Source: Coturnix japonica (Eukaryota > Chordata > Aves > Galliformes > Phasianidae). Taken from it: a stretch of DNA of 64,000 nucleotides. Under the pieces are notes generated by a model. That model saw only the letters and a list, made by a program, of their open reading frames with translations. It was not told where the DNA came from and did not search any database. Position 1 is the first letter of the stretch. Each line of letters starts with the position of its first letter. The stretch covers positions 52,263,483 through 52,327,482 of the forward strand of contig NC_029520.1 of the NCBI RefSeq assembly GCF_001577835.2. Direction: 5' to 3'. The position numbers and the translations under genes were made by a program. Shown in pieces: positions 11,201 to 22,367 of this stretch.

Positions 11201-14200
11201 AGCCAGGCAGTAACATCAATTATTTTTGCTGAGGAACCTCAGATGGATGACAGAGAATAGCCCTGAGTAACAGCAGTGATACCACACAGCAGGCTGTCTG
11301 CGTTCTCCGGACAAACTCATTTTGGTCTGCCAAGCTGCAGTTAAGGGAGACGATCCTCCCAGAACACCAGCATAAACAATGATGCTCTTGCCACTGCTGA
11401 CAGGAGAATAGGAAGCTGTCAAAAGAGAAAGATGCCTACAGAGGCTGTGTGGAGATGCAAGCTCGACTCAGCTAAGGCCACTTGTTTTTTTTCCCTACAA
11501 GATGGCACACTCTGAACAAGCAGGAACAGGCACGGTGCTCAAAACAAAACCTGTTATTTGGTACCCACAGACACACATATGCCTGTTTTTTTTAAAAACA
11601 CATAATAATAATGTAATATCAGAACAGCATTCAATATTCAAAAACTGAAATGGAAACAGAACAGACTCAGATTGTGAACTTATTCAAGTGGAGGTTTGTG
11701 AACCTGGTGCTTATGAAAGAAACGAGAAAAATATTCTCAAGTAAAGGGAAAAGAAGTGTAAAGCTGAGCAGTTAATGTATTTCCACATTGGGAAGCCACA
11801 TTTCTCGTACACTTCATAGCTGTTTTTAAGCAGCTTGGTCATCATGCTGATGTAAGCCACATAACTGCCATTTTGACACACCAGCTAAAAATGATAGAAA
11901 AAAATACTCATTTTCATTGATCACCCATATTGGATGGAAGAAATAATGTGTCACAGGAGGAGTGCTGCTGCATTAAAGTGTAGCACCAAGAACAGTTCCC
12001 TCTGCAAGAAATAAAGAAAGACTTTTTACCTGGAATTTGCTCCTACTGTCGTCAGGATGAACGACAACTGCTGCAGGTGTGAACAGCTCATGTCTGTGAG
12101 TCCTCTGCACAAACCAAAATTGAAGTAATATAGTTTTAAAAAAAGCAGTGCTGTCAAAAGGTTCATTTACAAGCACCATACAAAATAATTTATGAAGTTC
12201 TCTCACTCTATTTCATCCAGAAACATTTGACTTGTTTTCGCACAACCAGTTGTGTTGACAGTAATTTGCTTCTAAGAAATAGACTCACACTGGACTATAA
12301 AACTAAGCCCAAAAAGTAGATGCATGTGTAATAGCTTTAGAAGTTCTTTCTGACTACCTGCAGGAAAACAGTGAGACAGCAAGGGAAGGTAAACTGTATT
12401 GATTGCTGGCTATATGGAAGAGAGCGGGTCCTTTCTTCAGGGCAGGGCCTATTATAAAAGCAAATACTTTTTATTGTTGTTTTGTGTTTGAGGTCTTCAT
12501 TTACAAACAAGGGCAAGCTACACTACAACTAAAGTGCAGAGCACGTAGAAAATGCACTGTGCAAATTTTCACTTCTTTCAATGTTCTTCATGCAGTCTAA
12601 ATATCTCTCCTTGGAACAAACCCATTGCTACCAGCCCATGTACCACATGCAGGAATTAAAACTAGCAGCCTTCACCCATCGTTATTTGAACGTTCACTTT
12701 TCTGGAGGTCACAAAGGAGAAAACTTAACATACTGTTTGCATGAACTAAATCTTCAGCTAGTGGCCTTCCAGGACAGAGGCTCCCAGCAGTAGCACTCTT
12801 TGGAAGACAGAGTTGCTGGTGCCCTGGGGTATGTAACCCTGGTCCAAAGGCCAAGCTAGTCACTGTGGGGTGGCACAGCAAAAAGCTGGGCTCGCTGCCT
12901 GCCTGCCTCCTGGTGGTTCACTGGGGTTGGGGCTGCATGGAGCCTGCTAGCACAAGGCATGATCTGTGCTGCGCATCTGTTAGAGCAGACACATCATAAA
13001 CAACAAGTCATCACATCAGCCATTCACTCCCTGATCTTATACTGCTCATGCCAGACTGCAGGGCAAAGCACAGAGGGGTTACACTCCAATGTGTGGGGAG
13101 AGTGGATGGCAGGAAAGAACTGAGCTGAGGTCCTGCTCAGGGATGAGCCCAGAGGCTGACTCCAAGCTGAGTGCACAGACTGCACAGGGCCACCACCTAC
13201 AGATGCTGCCAATAACTGTGGCTACCACCCCCACAGCAGTGCAAAGTAAGCCCTGCTGGGGAGTTCTGCTCAGGAGCTGCTCACAACTGGGGATAAGCCA
13301 CAATTGCCACCATGAGATGACAAAGGGTAGCTGGCTCCTACTGAGCATTCTGAAAACTGGAAAATGAATAACTGAAATAAGCCAGAAGCAAACGTCAATG
13401 CTTCAAGAAGAGGCCAAATGAGAGCTTCCCAGGATTTCAGGTTTGTATTATCTCAACAAGCACTACGCACAATGACAGGCTAGTAACACAGGAGAGACAA
13501 GAAGGCACATATAGAAACAGATAACCTGCTCTTATGACACAATGCTAAAATGCTCAAACACATGCATCCATCACACTGCATGGCATCAGTTGAGAAGACT
13601 ATATCTGTATTTAACAGCAGAAAAGAAGAAGCATTTTGTCCATGTATTCTGTTAAACAAAGCAAAACTGTTTCTGACCTGTTGTAAGATGGAGTAGCGTT
13701 CACGAAACAACTCTGCTTTATCTCTGGCAGTTCCAAATAAATTTGGTACAGGAAAGTTGGTCATTGATAGACTGCAAGAAGTTCAACAAAATCAAGATTA
13801 AAAAAGGTACATTCCACATACAGAAATTACTTATTGATTTAAAAGGTGTCTGCAAAAGCTGTAACACTACTGCATAATATATGTAGGCAATGAGCAAGAT
13901 TTCTGCTAGGGCCACCGTGTTTCTGTTTTTGAAGGCTATATCAATTTAATTTTCCTCTACATCACAGACCTCAAGACCTGTATTTCCATGTGATCAGGAC
14001 TCTGCAGAAGTCCATCCTTTAAAAGCACTTATGCCTATTAAGTGACTGTGAGCAAGTACAGTTTCTTCCCTTTGATGAACAGAATGTCTTCATGCAGTGC
14101 TCTGCTTCTCATAGCCTAGAAAGCCAGAAAGTGGCACTGGAATCAACCTCCTCCTGCAAACACACAGAATGTTGTGGCTGACCGACAGATTCATGAACCA

Positions 14201-17200
14201 GGACTAGAAAATGACATTACATGAAGGTCATTGCAAAGCCTCACCATGAACGTCACCAACAATTTCTCAGCTAACAACACCTGCAGCGGCTGTAAAAGTA
14301 AAGCCTCTATTGGGCTCAGCAGTCAGGGCTGCTTGCTGTTAATGTAAATTCTTCAGTAAATGTAAATGTTCTAGCAGAACATTCGTAACCAATTCCTGCA
14401 ACTACTTATTTCTTTTTCCATCCTGGGGGATCTCTGTGCGCTCCATTTTTTTCTATTTTAAACATACTGTAGGTCTCTTTAGAAACGCCCCAGAGCTTCA
14501 GGACGTTGTAAGCTACAGCCTAGAAAATAAATACAGACAACAGAGAGACCAAATTTATTGGGAAAAAGATCCATCAGCCAAATACAGAAAGAAAAAAAGC
14601 AATCATTATGTTAGTGATGTATGCCCTTAGCCTTCCTGTCTCTTGTATTCCTTAAATGGCATGAACATGGTTAGCACATTGTGTGATGAACACTCCAGTT
14701 TCAGAGCTAGTCAGATCGCAGGCAGCACAGAATGCACTGCCACAGAGACAGAGATGGCCATTTCTGCTCCATCCTACCTAGTGGGGAAAACCCAATGGCA
14801 CATTTATTAATGAGCCAGCATTTATCACAGCCTCTGTAGAGTCAGTCAGGCTTTGAGAAACAAAATTATCTTACTCTCTCACACGAGCTTGAGATGAGTG
14901 AACCCAAGAGGGAAAGAAGAGAACAGAGACTTCTTAGACATACAGAAATATAGGCTTTCTCTTAAAACAAGAAGCAATTGAAGCTTAAAACATGCACGAC
15001 TTACGGTATAAATCTCTTTCTGTCTGAATTATAAATGTAGCGTGGAATATCAAAGGCTCCAATAATGTTGAAAACATTTTCTCTGAAATGAGAATTTACA
15101 GCATTAACTGAGGTGGAACTAACAAACAATAAGGAGAGAAAATAACTAAACAAACATTTGGAAGAGAAGTGCATTGGCTTTGTTCTCTATTACCCTGCAT
15201 TACTACTGTATCTCCTGCTCCACTTTACCTACTGGCTACTTCAGCACCTTCTAAGCAAAAAACAAAAGGAGCTTTACTTAGAAATATCACAGAGATTCAT
15301 CTTTTTCCATTACTATCCTCTGGTACCTTTTCTGTCAACAGAACAGTCCTGGTGTGCTTTATGTGAATAGGTTTAAACAAACACAAAACTTCAAACCATT
15401 GACTGAGTTGATTGATAGCTCCTATTACATGTACTGGTTCTGTTCTTCTCTCCCATTACTCTCTTAGCCTAAGAGCATCAAATTGATCAGAAGAGATGAA
15501 AATTTTTCCATGAACCCTCACTATGGTTTTGAAGCACAGGACAACAGTCGCTGCCTATAAGACAAGGGTGTCTCAGACTTCATACTGTTTATTTCGTACG
15601 AAACTTTATCCCCAAGCTTCCTTCATTGTAATTTAAAGTCTGAGAGGCACAAGTGACCTGTGAAGTATTCCCTTCAGGACTCTGCAGTGAGAACCTGTGC
15701 AGCCAGTACCAAAAAACGCATTTAAGTACATGAAGTGACATAAGAAAAAGTCACTTTGAAACCGTCAGCATTATTAAGGTTCCAGTGACTGGGAGAAAAG
15801 TCAAAAATAAATGAATTTGCTTCACACTGAGGAACTGTGGGATCACAGTATCTGCCATGCCTAACAAACCATCTGTTTTCATGATTTGCATTACGATGTC
15901 AATACACGAGGCAAACACTGAAGAAAACACATTCATCACAATCACAAATAAAACTCTCAGAAGCTCAAGTAATTGTTCTCTGCTTTGTTATCAGAGAGTG
16001 AAAATCAATCATGGTTCTCCAAATAACAGCCCTGCCAGACAAAACAAAAAACACACACAAAAAAAGCAGAAAGCAGCACCCTGGAGGAAAACTTTTCCAA
16101 GTGCTCTTATGAAAGTCACAAAAACAACCTCATATAATTTTCATCTGGAGAAAAGGAAATAAAGAAACGAACAGAATTAACGAGTCCCCTCTAAATCCTA
16201 ACCATTGGTTTCTTTCATCGGTTAATATTCAATCTGTGTCACATGTAACACATAACGAGCTCATTTTAATTCCAGAATGTCAGCATTATATTTAGAATCC
16301 CCCAGAGGACTATCCATGAGAACCAATTTTCTAAGAAGGAACCATTACCAACCTTCCAAGGCAGCATCAGGAAGACAAAGCACAAAGCAATTACTGGCAT
16401 GTGTAGCACTGCTGGAAACGCCTGGCATTTATTTCCCCATCAGAAATAAAGCAATGTGAACCAACTCCCACAAAGATCAAATAAAAAGAGATAATGTCAC
16501 CGTACATTGTTTCATCTATCGCCTGGCTACATTCCTGGACAGCTGCTTCCACGGTGGGCAGTTCAATCATATTATTTGACACTGGAAAAAAAAGTTCAAT
16601 GGATTAAAACGGCAGCATAAGGAGAGTGGTAAGAAAGCAAGGAGGTCTGAAATATATTACAAGAAATGGGTGAGTCTTCTCTATTACACAAAGAAGGGTA
16701 TTTTCACAAAGGTAACAACACACGGGATGGATCGCTTAGTATTCTTACTGGTAGGATGCTTCTCTAGCGAAAAACTAACCTACACACATATTGTGCCCAC
16801 CCTTAATTCACTAAACGTGGAGAGCAAGACAATTATAGCTCATACAAAGCTGCCAAATACACCACAAATGTGTTAGATGAGAACTTTCACATTCTGGAGG
16901 TTAATTTTATTCCAGAACATTATTGCACAGATTGCTGTCATAAATAAGTATTCAAACAGCTTAGCACAATCCTGGAGACAGGCACATTGTTGCCTTCATA
17001 GATGTTAAACTGATAATTGAAATTCAAAAACATTTCTAAACACAAACGTGTCGTTGAATTTGAGAAGGACACCAGGGCATGGATTCACAAAAGGACTTGG
17101 TCGGTGCTGTTCTTTACTAAGTTCTTCACTAGGAGAGTGGTGAGGCCCTGGAACAGGCTGCCCAGGGAGGTTGTGGATGCCCCGTCCTTGGAGGTGTTCA

Positions 17201-19647
17201 AGGCCAGGTTGGACGGGGCCCTGGGCAACCTCATCTAGTAAATGTGGATGTTTGATGGCCCTGCCAGGCAGGGGGTTGGAACTACATGATCCTTGAGGTC
17301 CCTTCCAACCCGGGTCATTCTGTGATTCTGTGATTCTGTGAAAATCCCACCTTGCACAAAGGCCAGCGTTAGCAAATCCACCCACAGGTATTACACTGAC
17401 CCTGGAGTTTCTTGTACTGATTCAGAACTGTTCAAAAATGTGCACGGTGTAATTTGTAGCAGCAGGCTTCACACTAGGTAAGGACCAGCTCTTCAAACTG
17501 CTTTAGATCCCAATCTGAACGACTGTGTTTTCCAATAGCTACTGTAAGAATATAAAGTTGTAACTTCTGTAGTCGCTACTCTATAGATCAAGCAAGCAAC
17601 GAACACATTTTATTTAACCTACTTTAAATAGGAGAGGCTGAAAATGTTTCCTGAACTCTTACAAGGCCTAACATTTATTCCAGGTCTCATTTACATGGGA
17701 CTGAATCTCCTCTCACAAAAAACTGGCCAGGTTTCCTAGTACTCATGAGCTCAAAACATTAAACACACACATGTGTGGGGCATCGGTGCCACCTCCCTCA
17801 GCCACGTTCAAGTAAGGATGTGACAACCCCTGTGTTCTGTGGCCCATAATTAGGGATGCTGTGCCTGAGGACACAGTTACAGCGAGGCTCTGAAAATTAC
17901 AGCTGTCAACAACACTAATATTTCTCTGGGCCTGGGCTACGGAATAACAAGTGAATTAACTTCTTGCTATTTCTTTGGTTTATTTGAATATTTTAGATGA
18001 CAGTTTCAGATGCAAAGATGCTCACACAAACTCAGCTAGGAGCTCTTAGTAGCTGGCATTGAAGAATTTCAATACTCCTGGAATCCAAAAGTCAGGAGCT
18101 ACCAAGTTGCCAACTTTTCAAATAACAAAGTGACACTACCTTGTACAGAATGGCCTGGGTTGGAAGGGACCTCAAGGATCATGAAGCTCCAACCCCCCAC
18201 CACAGGCAGGGCCACCAACCTCCACATTGATACCAGCCCAGGCTGCCCAGGGCCCCATCCAACCTGGCCTTGAACACCTCCAGGGATGGACGGGGCATCC
18301 ACAGCCTCTCTGGGCAGCTGTTCCAGCACCTCACCACTCTCACAATAAAGAACTTCCCCCTGCCATCCAACCTCAATCTTCCCTCTTTCAACTTCAATCC
18401 ATTTCCCCTTGTCCTGCTGTTATCTGCCCTCTCAAAGAGTTTTTTCAAAGAAGCTTTTGCTGACACTACAAACTTCAGTATTTAACAAAACAAAATGTTA
18501 ACAAATCTTGATCAACCTCCTAGACCACAGTGACACTGTAGAGCATAAGTTGTCACTACCCCTGTCTGAATAACACTGTAAGTGCAAGATAAATGTAGCA
18601 AGCTTAGGAAAAAAACAGTGTTTACTTACAAGGCTGTTTTTCAACCGCATCGATGATTTTGTCGATTACATCTTCAAACTCTTCTTCATTGAGGGACCGA
18701 AGAGTTTCAGTGAGATATTTTACAGCTTCCCTAATGTCAACAAAGAAAGTCAGCCCAAAAAGCAATTCATGTTCAGTAAAGCTCATCTGAATGGTGTCGG
18801 TTCTGGTAGATGTGCATACTCCCCATGTCCCTTTTGGGCACCTTTTGGGACCACCTTCACCTTCCTTCCCAAGGGCTGGCTCACCCCTCAGGTACTGCAA
18901 GCCCATGTTAGCCCCAGCTGCCATCTGCAGGACACACTCCACTTTATCAGCAGCTCTGATACTGGAGTTATTGTAGAATCACAGAATCAGTCATGTTGGA
19001 AAAGGCCTCTAAGCCCAACCTATCCTCACTGTGTCCATTAAGCCGCATCCCTCAGTGCCACACATGGCCACACACAATGAGAATTACAAATCCACTCCTT
19101 CCCTCATCCTCAGACTACACACTTGCAGTTAAAGATAACGATTTTCTTATTAACATCATCTGCCAGACAATCAAACTGGCACCTCAGTTGACGGCCCAAC
19201 CTTCTCATTGCTGTTTAACAGTGGGCTCAGGGCTCGGTCTCCTAATGAAACTCATTATTCCATGGCCAGGACCTCGTCCAAAATAATCACAATCTATTCA
19301 CAACAGGTACAAAACAGAGCTATCACTATGCATGATCTTCAAAGGCGAAATACAAGTATCGACCCAACAGCGCATCAGCTGATCGGAGAGGGGATAAAGG
19401 AGAGCTTTTAAGCAGCTTTTGATGCTCCCTAGACCCGCGCCGCGGGCGGAGGCGGATGGCAGAGGCCCATGGCAGGGCAGCAGGCGTTCGGGCAGCCTGA
19501 GGAGCCGCCGAGCCGGGCCCAGGCCTGGAGCCGCCTCCACACTCGCCCCGCGCCGCCTTCCCCTCGTCCCGCTACTCACGCCCGCAGCAGCAGCCCGCGC
19601 ACCCGGAACGCGGAGCTCAGGCGGCGCCGCAGCCGCTCGGGCTCCAT
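2223..19647 (-). CDS. POLE2: POLE2, DNA polymerase epsilon subunit 2 (complete, 19 coding exons, 527 aa)
   Basis: Non-catalytic B-subunit of the leading-strand replicase Pol epsilon; binds the C-terminal part of POLE in the nucleus. Exons in coding order: 19647-19580, 18730-18630, 16581-16506, 15082-15005, 13771-13678, 12104-12030, 10853-10770, 10325-10269, 9941-9893, 8862-8790, 7859-7687, 6070-5981, 5796-5742, 5160-5101, 5003-4926, 4518-4410, 3282-3106, 2925-2858, 2241-2223. They sum to 1584 bases, and phases agree at every junction. The protein starts [14 protein letters not shown] and ends KLQGL. It has an N-terminal helical domain (about 1-75), an OB-fold (about 150-235, LFTP and [15 protein letters not shown]) and an inactivated calcineurin-like phosphoesterase domain (about 285-500, [43 protein letters not shown]). 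The length equals human POLE2 as I recall it. Intron 8 is AT-AC; all others are GT-AG. Identification and exon set are secure; the 5' UTR end is not defined. Confidence 0.97.
8236..8641 (-). mobile_element. CR1 LINE 3' fragment
   Basis: In POLE2 intron 10, same orientation as the host gene. It contains the CR1 ORF2 end ([34 protein letters not shown]) and the 3' UTR. Near-identical to the copies at 48047-48538 and 57593-57885. Truncated at the 5' side as usual for CR1. Confidence 0.92.
9461..9573 (-). mobile_element. CR1 LINE 3' end, short and diverged
   Basis: In POLE2 intron 9. Only the extreme 3' UTR (plus-strand ATAGAATGGCCTGGGCTGAA) remains. Just outside the AT-AC intron. Confidence 0.85.
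9942..10268 (-). other. POLE2: AT-AC (U12-type) intron 8 of POLE2, 327 bases
   Basis: On the minus strand the exon ending AGT AAA GCA (codon 211) is followed by ATATCCTTTA, an exact match to the U12-type 5' splice site RTATCCTTT. The intron ends TTCTTAACCTTTTTGCAC: a near-perfect U12 branch site (TTCTTAAC, branch A at 9953) 11 bases before the terminal AC. The next exon starts CAG TTC CAC AGT GG. The junction gives SKA-QFHSG, the sequence expected for POLE2, while no GT-AG pairing here keeps the conserved residues. There is no polypyrimidine tract of the usual major-spliceosome kind. The intron is therefore predicted to need the minor spliceosome (U11/U12/U4atac/U6atac). Confidence 0.93.
17121..17342 (+). 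mobile_element. CR1 LINE 3' fragment with ATTCTGTG tail
   Basis: In POLE2 intron 2, antisense to the gene. Ends with three tail repeats of TGATTCTG type. Shares the CCAGGCAGGGGGTTGGAACT/CATGATCCTTGAGG variant with copies at 22905-23440 and 53041-53249, so the three belong to one young subfamily. Confidence 0.92.
18145..18437 (-). mobile_element. CR1 LINE 3' fragment
   Basis: In POLE2 intron 2, same orientation as the gene. Carries the ACCACAGGCAGGGCCACCAA variant and is very close to the copy at 62792-63052. Lies in opposite orientation about 0.8 kb from the CR1 at 17121. Confidence 0.92.
18974..19070 (-). mobile_element. Old CR1-like 3' end
   Basis: A plus-strand TAGAATCACAGAATCAGTCA start followed by diverged CR1-type sequence, in POLE2 intron 1. 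Short and degraded. Confidence 0.65.
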
Positions 19648-19655
19648 GGCTGTCG

Positions 19656-19663
19656 TTTGGCGC
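19656..19663 (-). promoter_or_regulatory. POLE2: E2F-type site just upstream of the POLE2 start codon
   Basis: TTTGGCGC, an exact match to the E2F form TTTSSCGC, lies 9 bases upstream of the POLE2 ATG inside a CpG island (about 19430-19790). Pol epsilon subunit genes are known S-phase E2F targets, so use of the site is plausible but not shown. Confidence 0.5.
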
Positions 19664-20049
19664 CCAGCAGCGCCGCGCCGCCCCACAGCCCTGGCCCTGC
19701 CCCGGGTGGGAGGAGGCCGCGGGACGGCATGGATGGCGAGTACAGCTGCGGCTCCGCCGCTCCAGCCCGGCCGGCTCCAACTCCGCCTGCCTTACTTGTA
19801 GTAACGCCTTTACCCACTGCCTTGTGAGCTCTGTAGCAGGAAGGGCACACCGTGAGCCTGGTCTGTTTTCTTACACTCTGACATATTATCTGTCCCATCC
19901 AAACATGTTCACTGAGACAAAAGTCAGTTGGCCCCACATGCTGTATAAGTTACACTCAGTTTTTAGTTCATCACCCCACAGCAGTGACTGTCAATGCTCC
20001 AGCATCAGTAAAGACGAGTCAGGTTGGATGAAAGCTTTCTTCTCATACA

Positions 20050-20172
20050 GAGCAGTGCTGGAGGTGCTCCAGAGCCGTGGGGATGTGGCACTGAGGGATG
20101 TGGGCAGTGGGCACAGCGGGGTGGGCTGGGGCTGGGGTCTGCTCCAACCTGAGTGATGCTGTGATCCTACAG
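20050..20172 (+). mobile_element. Diverged CR1 3' fragment
   Basis: Contains GGAGGTGCTCCAGAGCCGTG and GGGATGTGGCACTGAGGGAT, typical of an older CR1 subfamily, ending TGATGCTGTGATCC. Confidence 0.75.
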
Positions 20173-21054
20173 ATGCCCCCACCACTGACTTTTCACACAG
20201 GCAGGGAATTGAGCATCTTTAGTCTGTCACAGCATAGCAAGTCCTAGCACAGAGCACAGTAAATGCGCTGCACCTCTTGCAGTTCCAGTCCTGTGGGGCA
20301 GCTGCCTTCTCTCCAGCCAAAAATTGACTGATATTTCACCGAAATACTCCCAGCCTCATCTGCTGAAGCACAGCTTTGCTTCATAGAAGGCTCAGAAAGC
20401 AACTCTGAAAAGATCCTCAATCAAAACACTGCAGGGATATAAAGCCAGATTGAAAATGTCAGCTTATTTTCTGTAGTCCGTTCTCAACTGCATCATTTAT
20501 AATCAATCCCCCTCATCTGGAGGAAGCTCATGGGCAAAGCTGAATCTATCTACTCACTTTAGACATAAAACTACCAGCTGACAGGTCTCAGCTATTTTGG
20601 CAGGAAACACGATCCATTTTTCAGCTCAGCTAGGTGTGAATTATGAACCCTTATGTAAGTTCTTCTATTTGCTAAGATTACCACCTTTTCTTCTTAAAGA
20701 AAAATCCAATGCTGCCAATGTCTGACCCAGAGAAGGAAGGCAGCCCTCTCTGAACATAAGAAATAGTAATTTCTTTTAAAATACATGTCCAAACCAGGAA
20801 CACGGGGGAAATTCCCTGCAGTGCTTGGGGTTCTGTTCGGTTGCCTGGAGCCTCCCACCAGAGATATAAAAGTATTCCAGTGTGAGCTGCGGATTTCTGT
20901 TCCCTCAACCATCTGCCTTGTGCTCTGGAAGCCAGGCCCAGCTCTTGGCCTCCAGTCCACAATGACTCTTGACATGAGTGCTATGGTATCAGCACACGTG
21001 GCTGGAGAGGACAGAGCTGACTCAGCCTGATGGTTTATGATCAGTTAAGCTCAA

Positions 21055-21148
21055 GGAGGGAAGGTTTAGGTTGGGAACTTCTTCATATAGGGTGGTGAGG
21101 TGCTGGACCAGCTGCCCAGAGAGACTGTGGATGCCCCATCCATCCCAT
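21055..21148 (+). mobile_element. CR1 fragment lacking its 3' tail
   Basis: Matches the CR1 stretch GGTGGTGAGGTGCTGG...CAGCTGCCCAGAGAGACTGTGG. Only about 90 bases remain. Confidence 0.75.
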
Positions 21149-21965
21149 GGCAAAACCTAGGAGCTGCTTCACACTGCCCAAGGTTTCTTTCTGAGACCAC
21201 ATCAGAGCTCTCTACTTGACTTACAGATGTGTTTCTTAACTCCATCAAATGTTTCCTTCCTGTGTCCTAACCATCATCCCAGTGCCTCATTGTTTCTTTT
21301 ATTCATTTAAACGTTAACAATCATTAACAGTTAACGTCCTCCCTTCTTGATGCGTGTCTCACTTTGTGTCCTTTTACAAACATTCAAATACGTGTTTCTC
21401 AGACATTCTACACCACTGATGAAGAGCTGTACCTGATTTATGTCAAATCCCATTCATTCCAAATGGAGCCACTCTTTGGCTGACTCTCACTGGATTGCTG
21501 ACTGAACAGTGAAGGAGCTGGGATGGGAATGAATGTGTATCCCAGCTTGCTGCTCAAGGGCAAGCCAACGGGAAGGCCTGGGCGTTGATGGGATGATGGG
21601 TTGTGACCACTTAAACATGTAGTTGGAGTCTACATTGAGCTTATAGCACAGCTCCATTCGGTTCGGTTCAGCAGTGACCCCAGCACACAGGTCATGCACA
21701 GCAGCCCTGGGACCCCCCTGCAGTGCTCCACCACCTGTGGTCGGAAGCTTCTACTTCCACCTACTTTACAGGTCAGATGGCAGCACTCACAGGACAGTTC
21801 TCTACAGTCAACAGTCTGAACTCCCACACAGTCCTTCTTTATCAGCTGGTGTTTCACAGCTGCAGCTTCTGGCAGGAGCCAGATGAGCAAGTTTTGCTGT
21901 GGTTGTCCTAGGCCGCGTCCCACGCTGAGCTCTGCCTCAACCCAAGTCTCTCTTCCAACTCTTTT

Positions 21966-22020
21966 GGATTTACGTTCTCTTTTACGTTCATCTCTTTTGG
22001 ATTTACGCTGGGTTTACGTT
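21966..22020 (+). repeat. Cluster of TTTACG motifs
   Basis: TTTACG occurs four times in about 55 bases, with TTTTGGATTTACG repeated twice, about 350 bases upstream of the KLHDC1 ATG. Looks like a small degenerate tandem repeat. Confidence 0.7.
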
Positions 22021-22356
22021 CAGGTATCCTACTCTCGGCACCTCCTCGTGCTTTTACCGTCAGGTTCATGTCTCAAATGCATCTCAGCAGACACACATGG
22101 CAGCACGGCCTCACACCCTGACAGGACCCATTCCGGGAGTGCCGCCAAACGACCCATGTAAGCACAGCCCTGCCGCCAGCCCGCTCCGCCCGCAGCGCCT
22201 GGGGCAGCGGGCAGCCCAAGGCCGCCCCACCCTTTGGACCCTCCTCGCTTCCCGTCCGCCTGAGGGGAGCGAGCCGCAGCCTCTCCCGGAGGAGGCGTTG
22301 GCGGGGCGCGAGCGCTGAGGCAGCACGCGAGCCGCTTCCTCCTCCTCCTCCTCCCT

Positions 22357-22367
22357 AAGATGGCGGC
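22357..22367 (+). promoter_or_regulatory. KLHDC1: YY1-like motif spanning the KLHDC1 start codon
   Basis: AAGATGGCGGC overlaps the ATG at 22360 and is preceded by a short CCT repeat (about 22338-22354). YY1 motifs in this orientation at the 5' end of a first coding exon are common in TATA-less CpG-island genes. The motif is seen; its use is inferred. Confidence 0.45.

Larger units (their letters stand above)
19648..22359. other. Head-to-head spacer between POLE2 and KLHDC1
   Basis: POLE2 (minus) and KLHDC1 (plus) diverge from this 2.7-kb spacer. It has CpG islands at both ends (about 19430-19790 and 22130-22800), two degraded CR1 fragments and a small cluster of TTTACG motifs at 21966-22020. 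Open frames in the GC-rich ends have no recognisable protein content. With 2.7 kb and two islands, separate promoters are likelier than one shared promoter. Confidence 0.6.

Noticed and set aside
19419-20156. 245-codon plus-strand frame over the POLE2 5' end
   Set aside because: It is opposite the POLE2 first exon in a CpG island and runs into a CR1 fragment. The composition is of CpG-island type.
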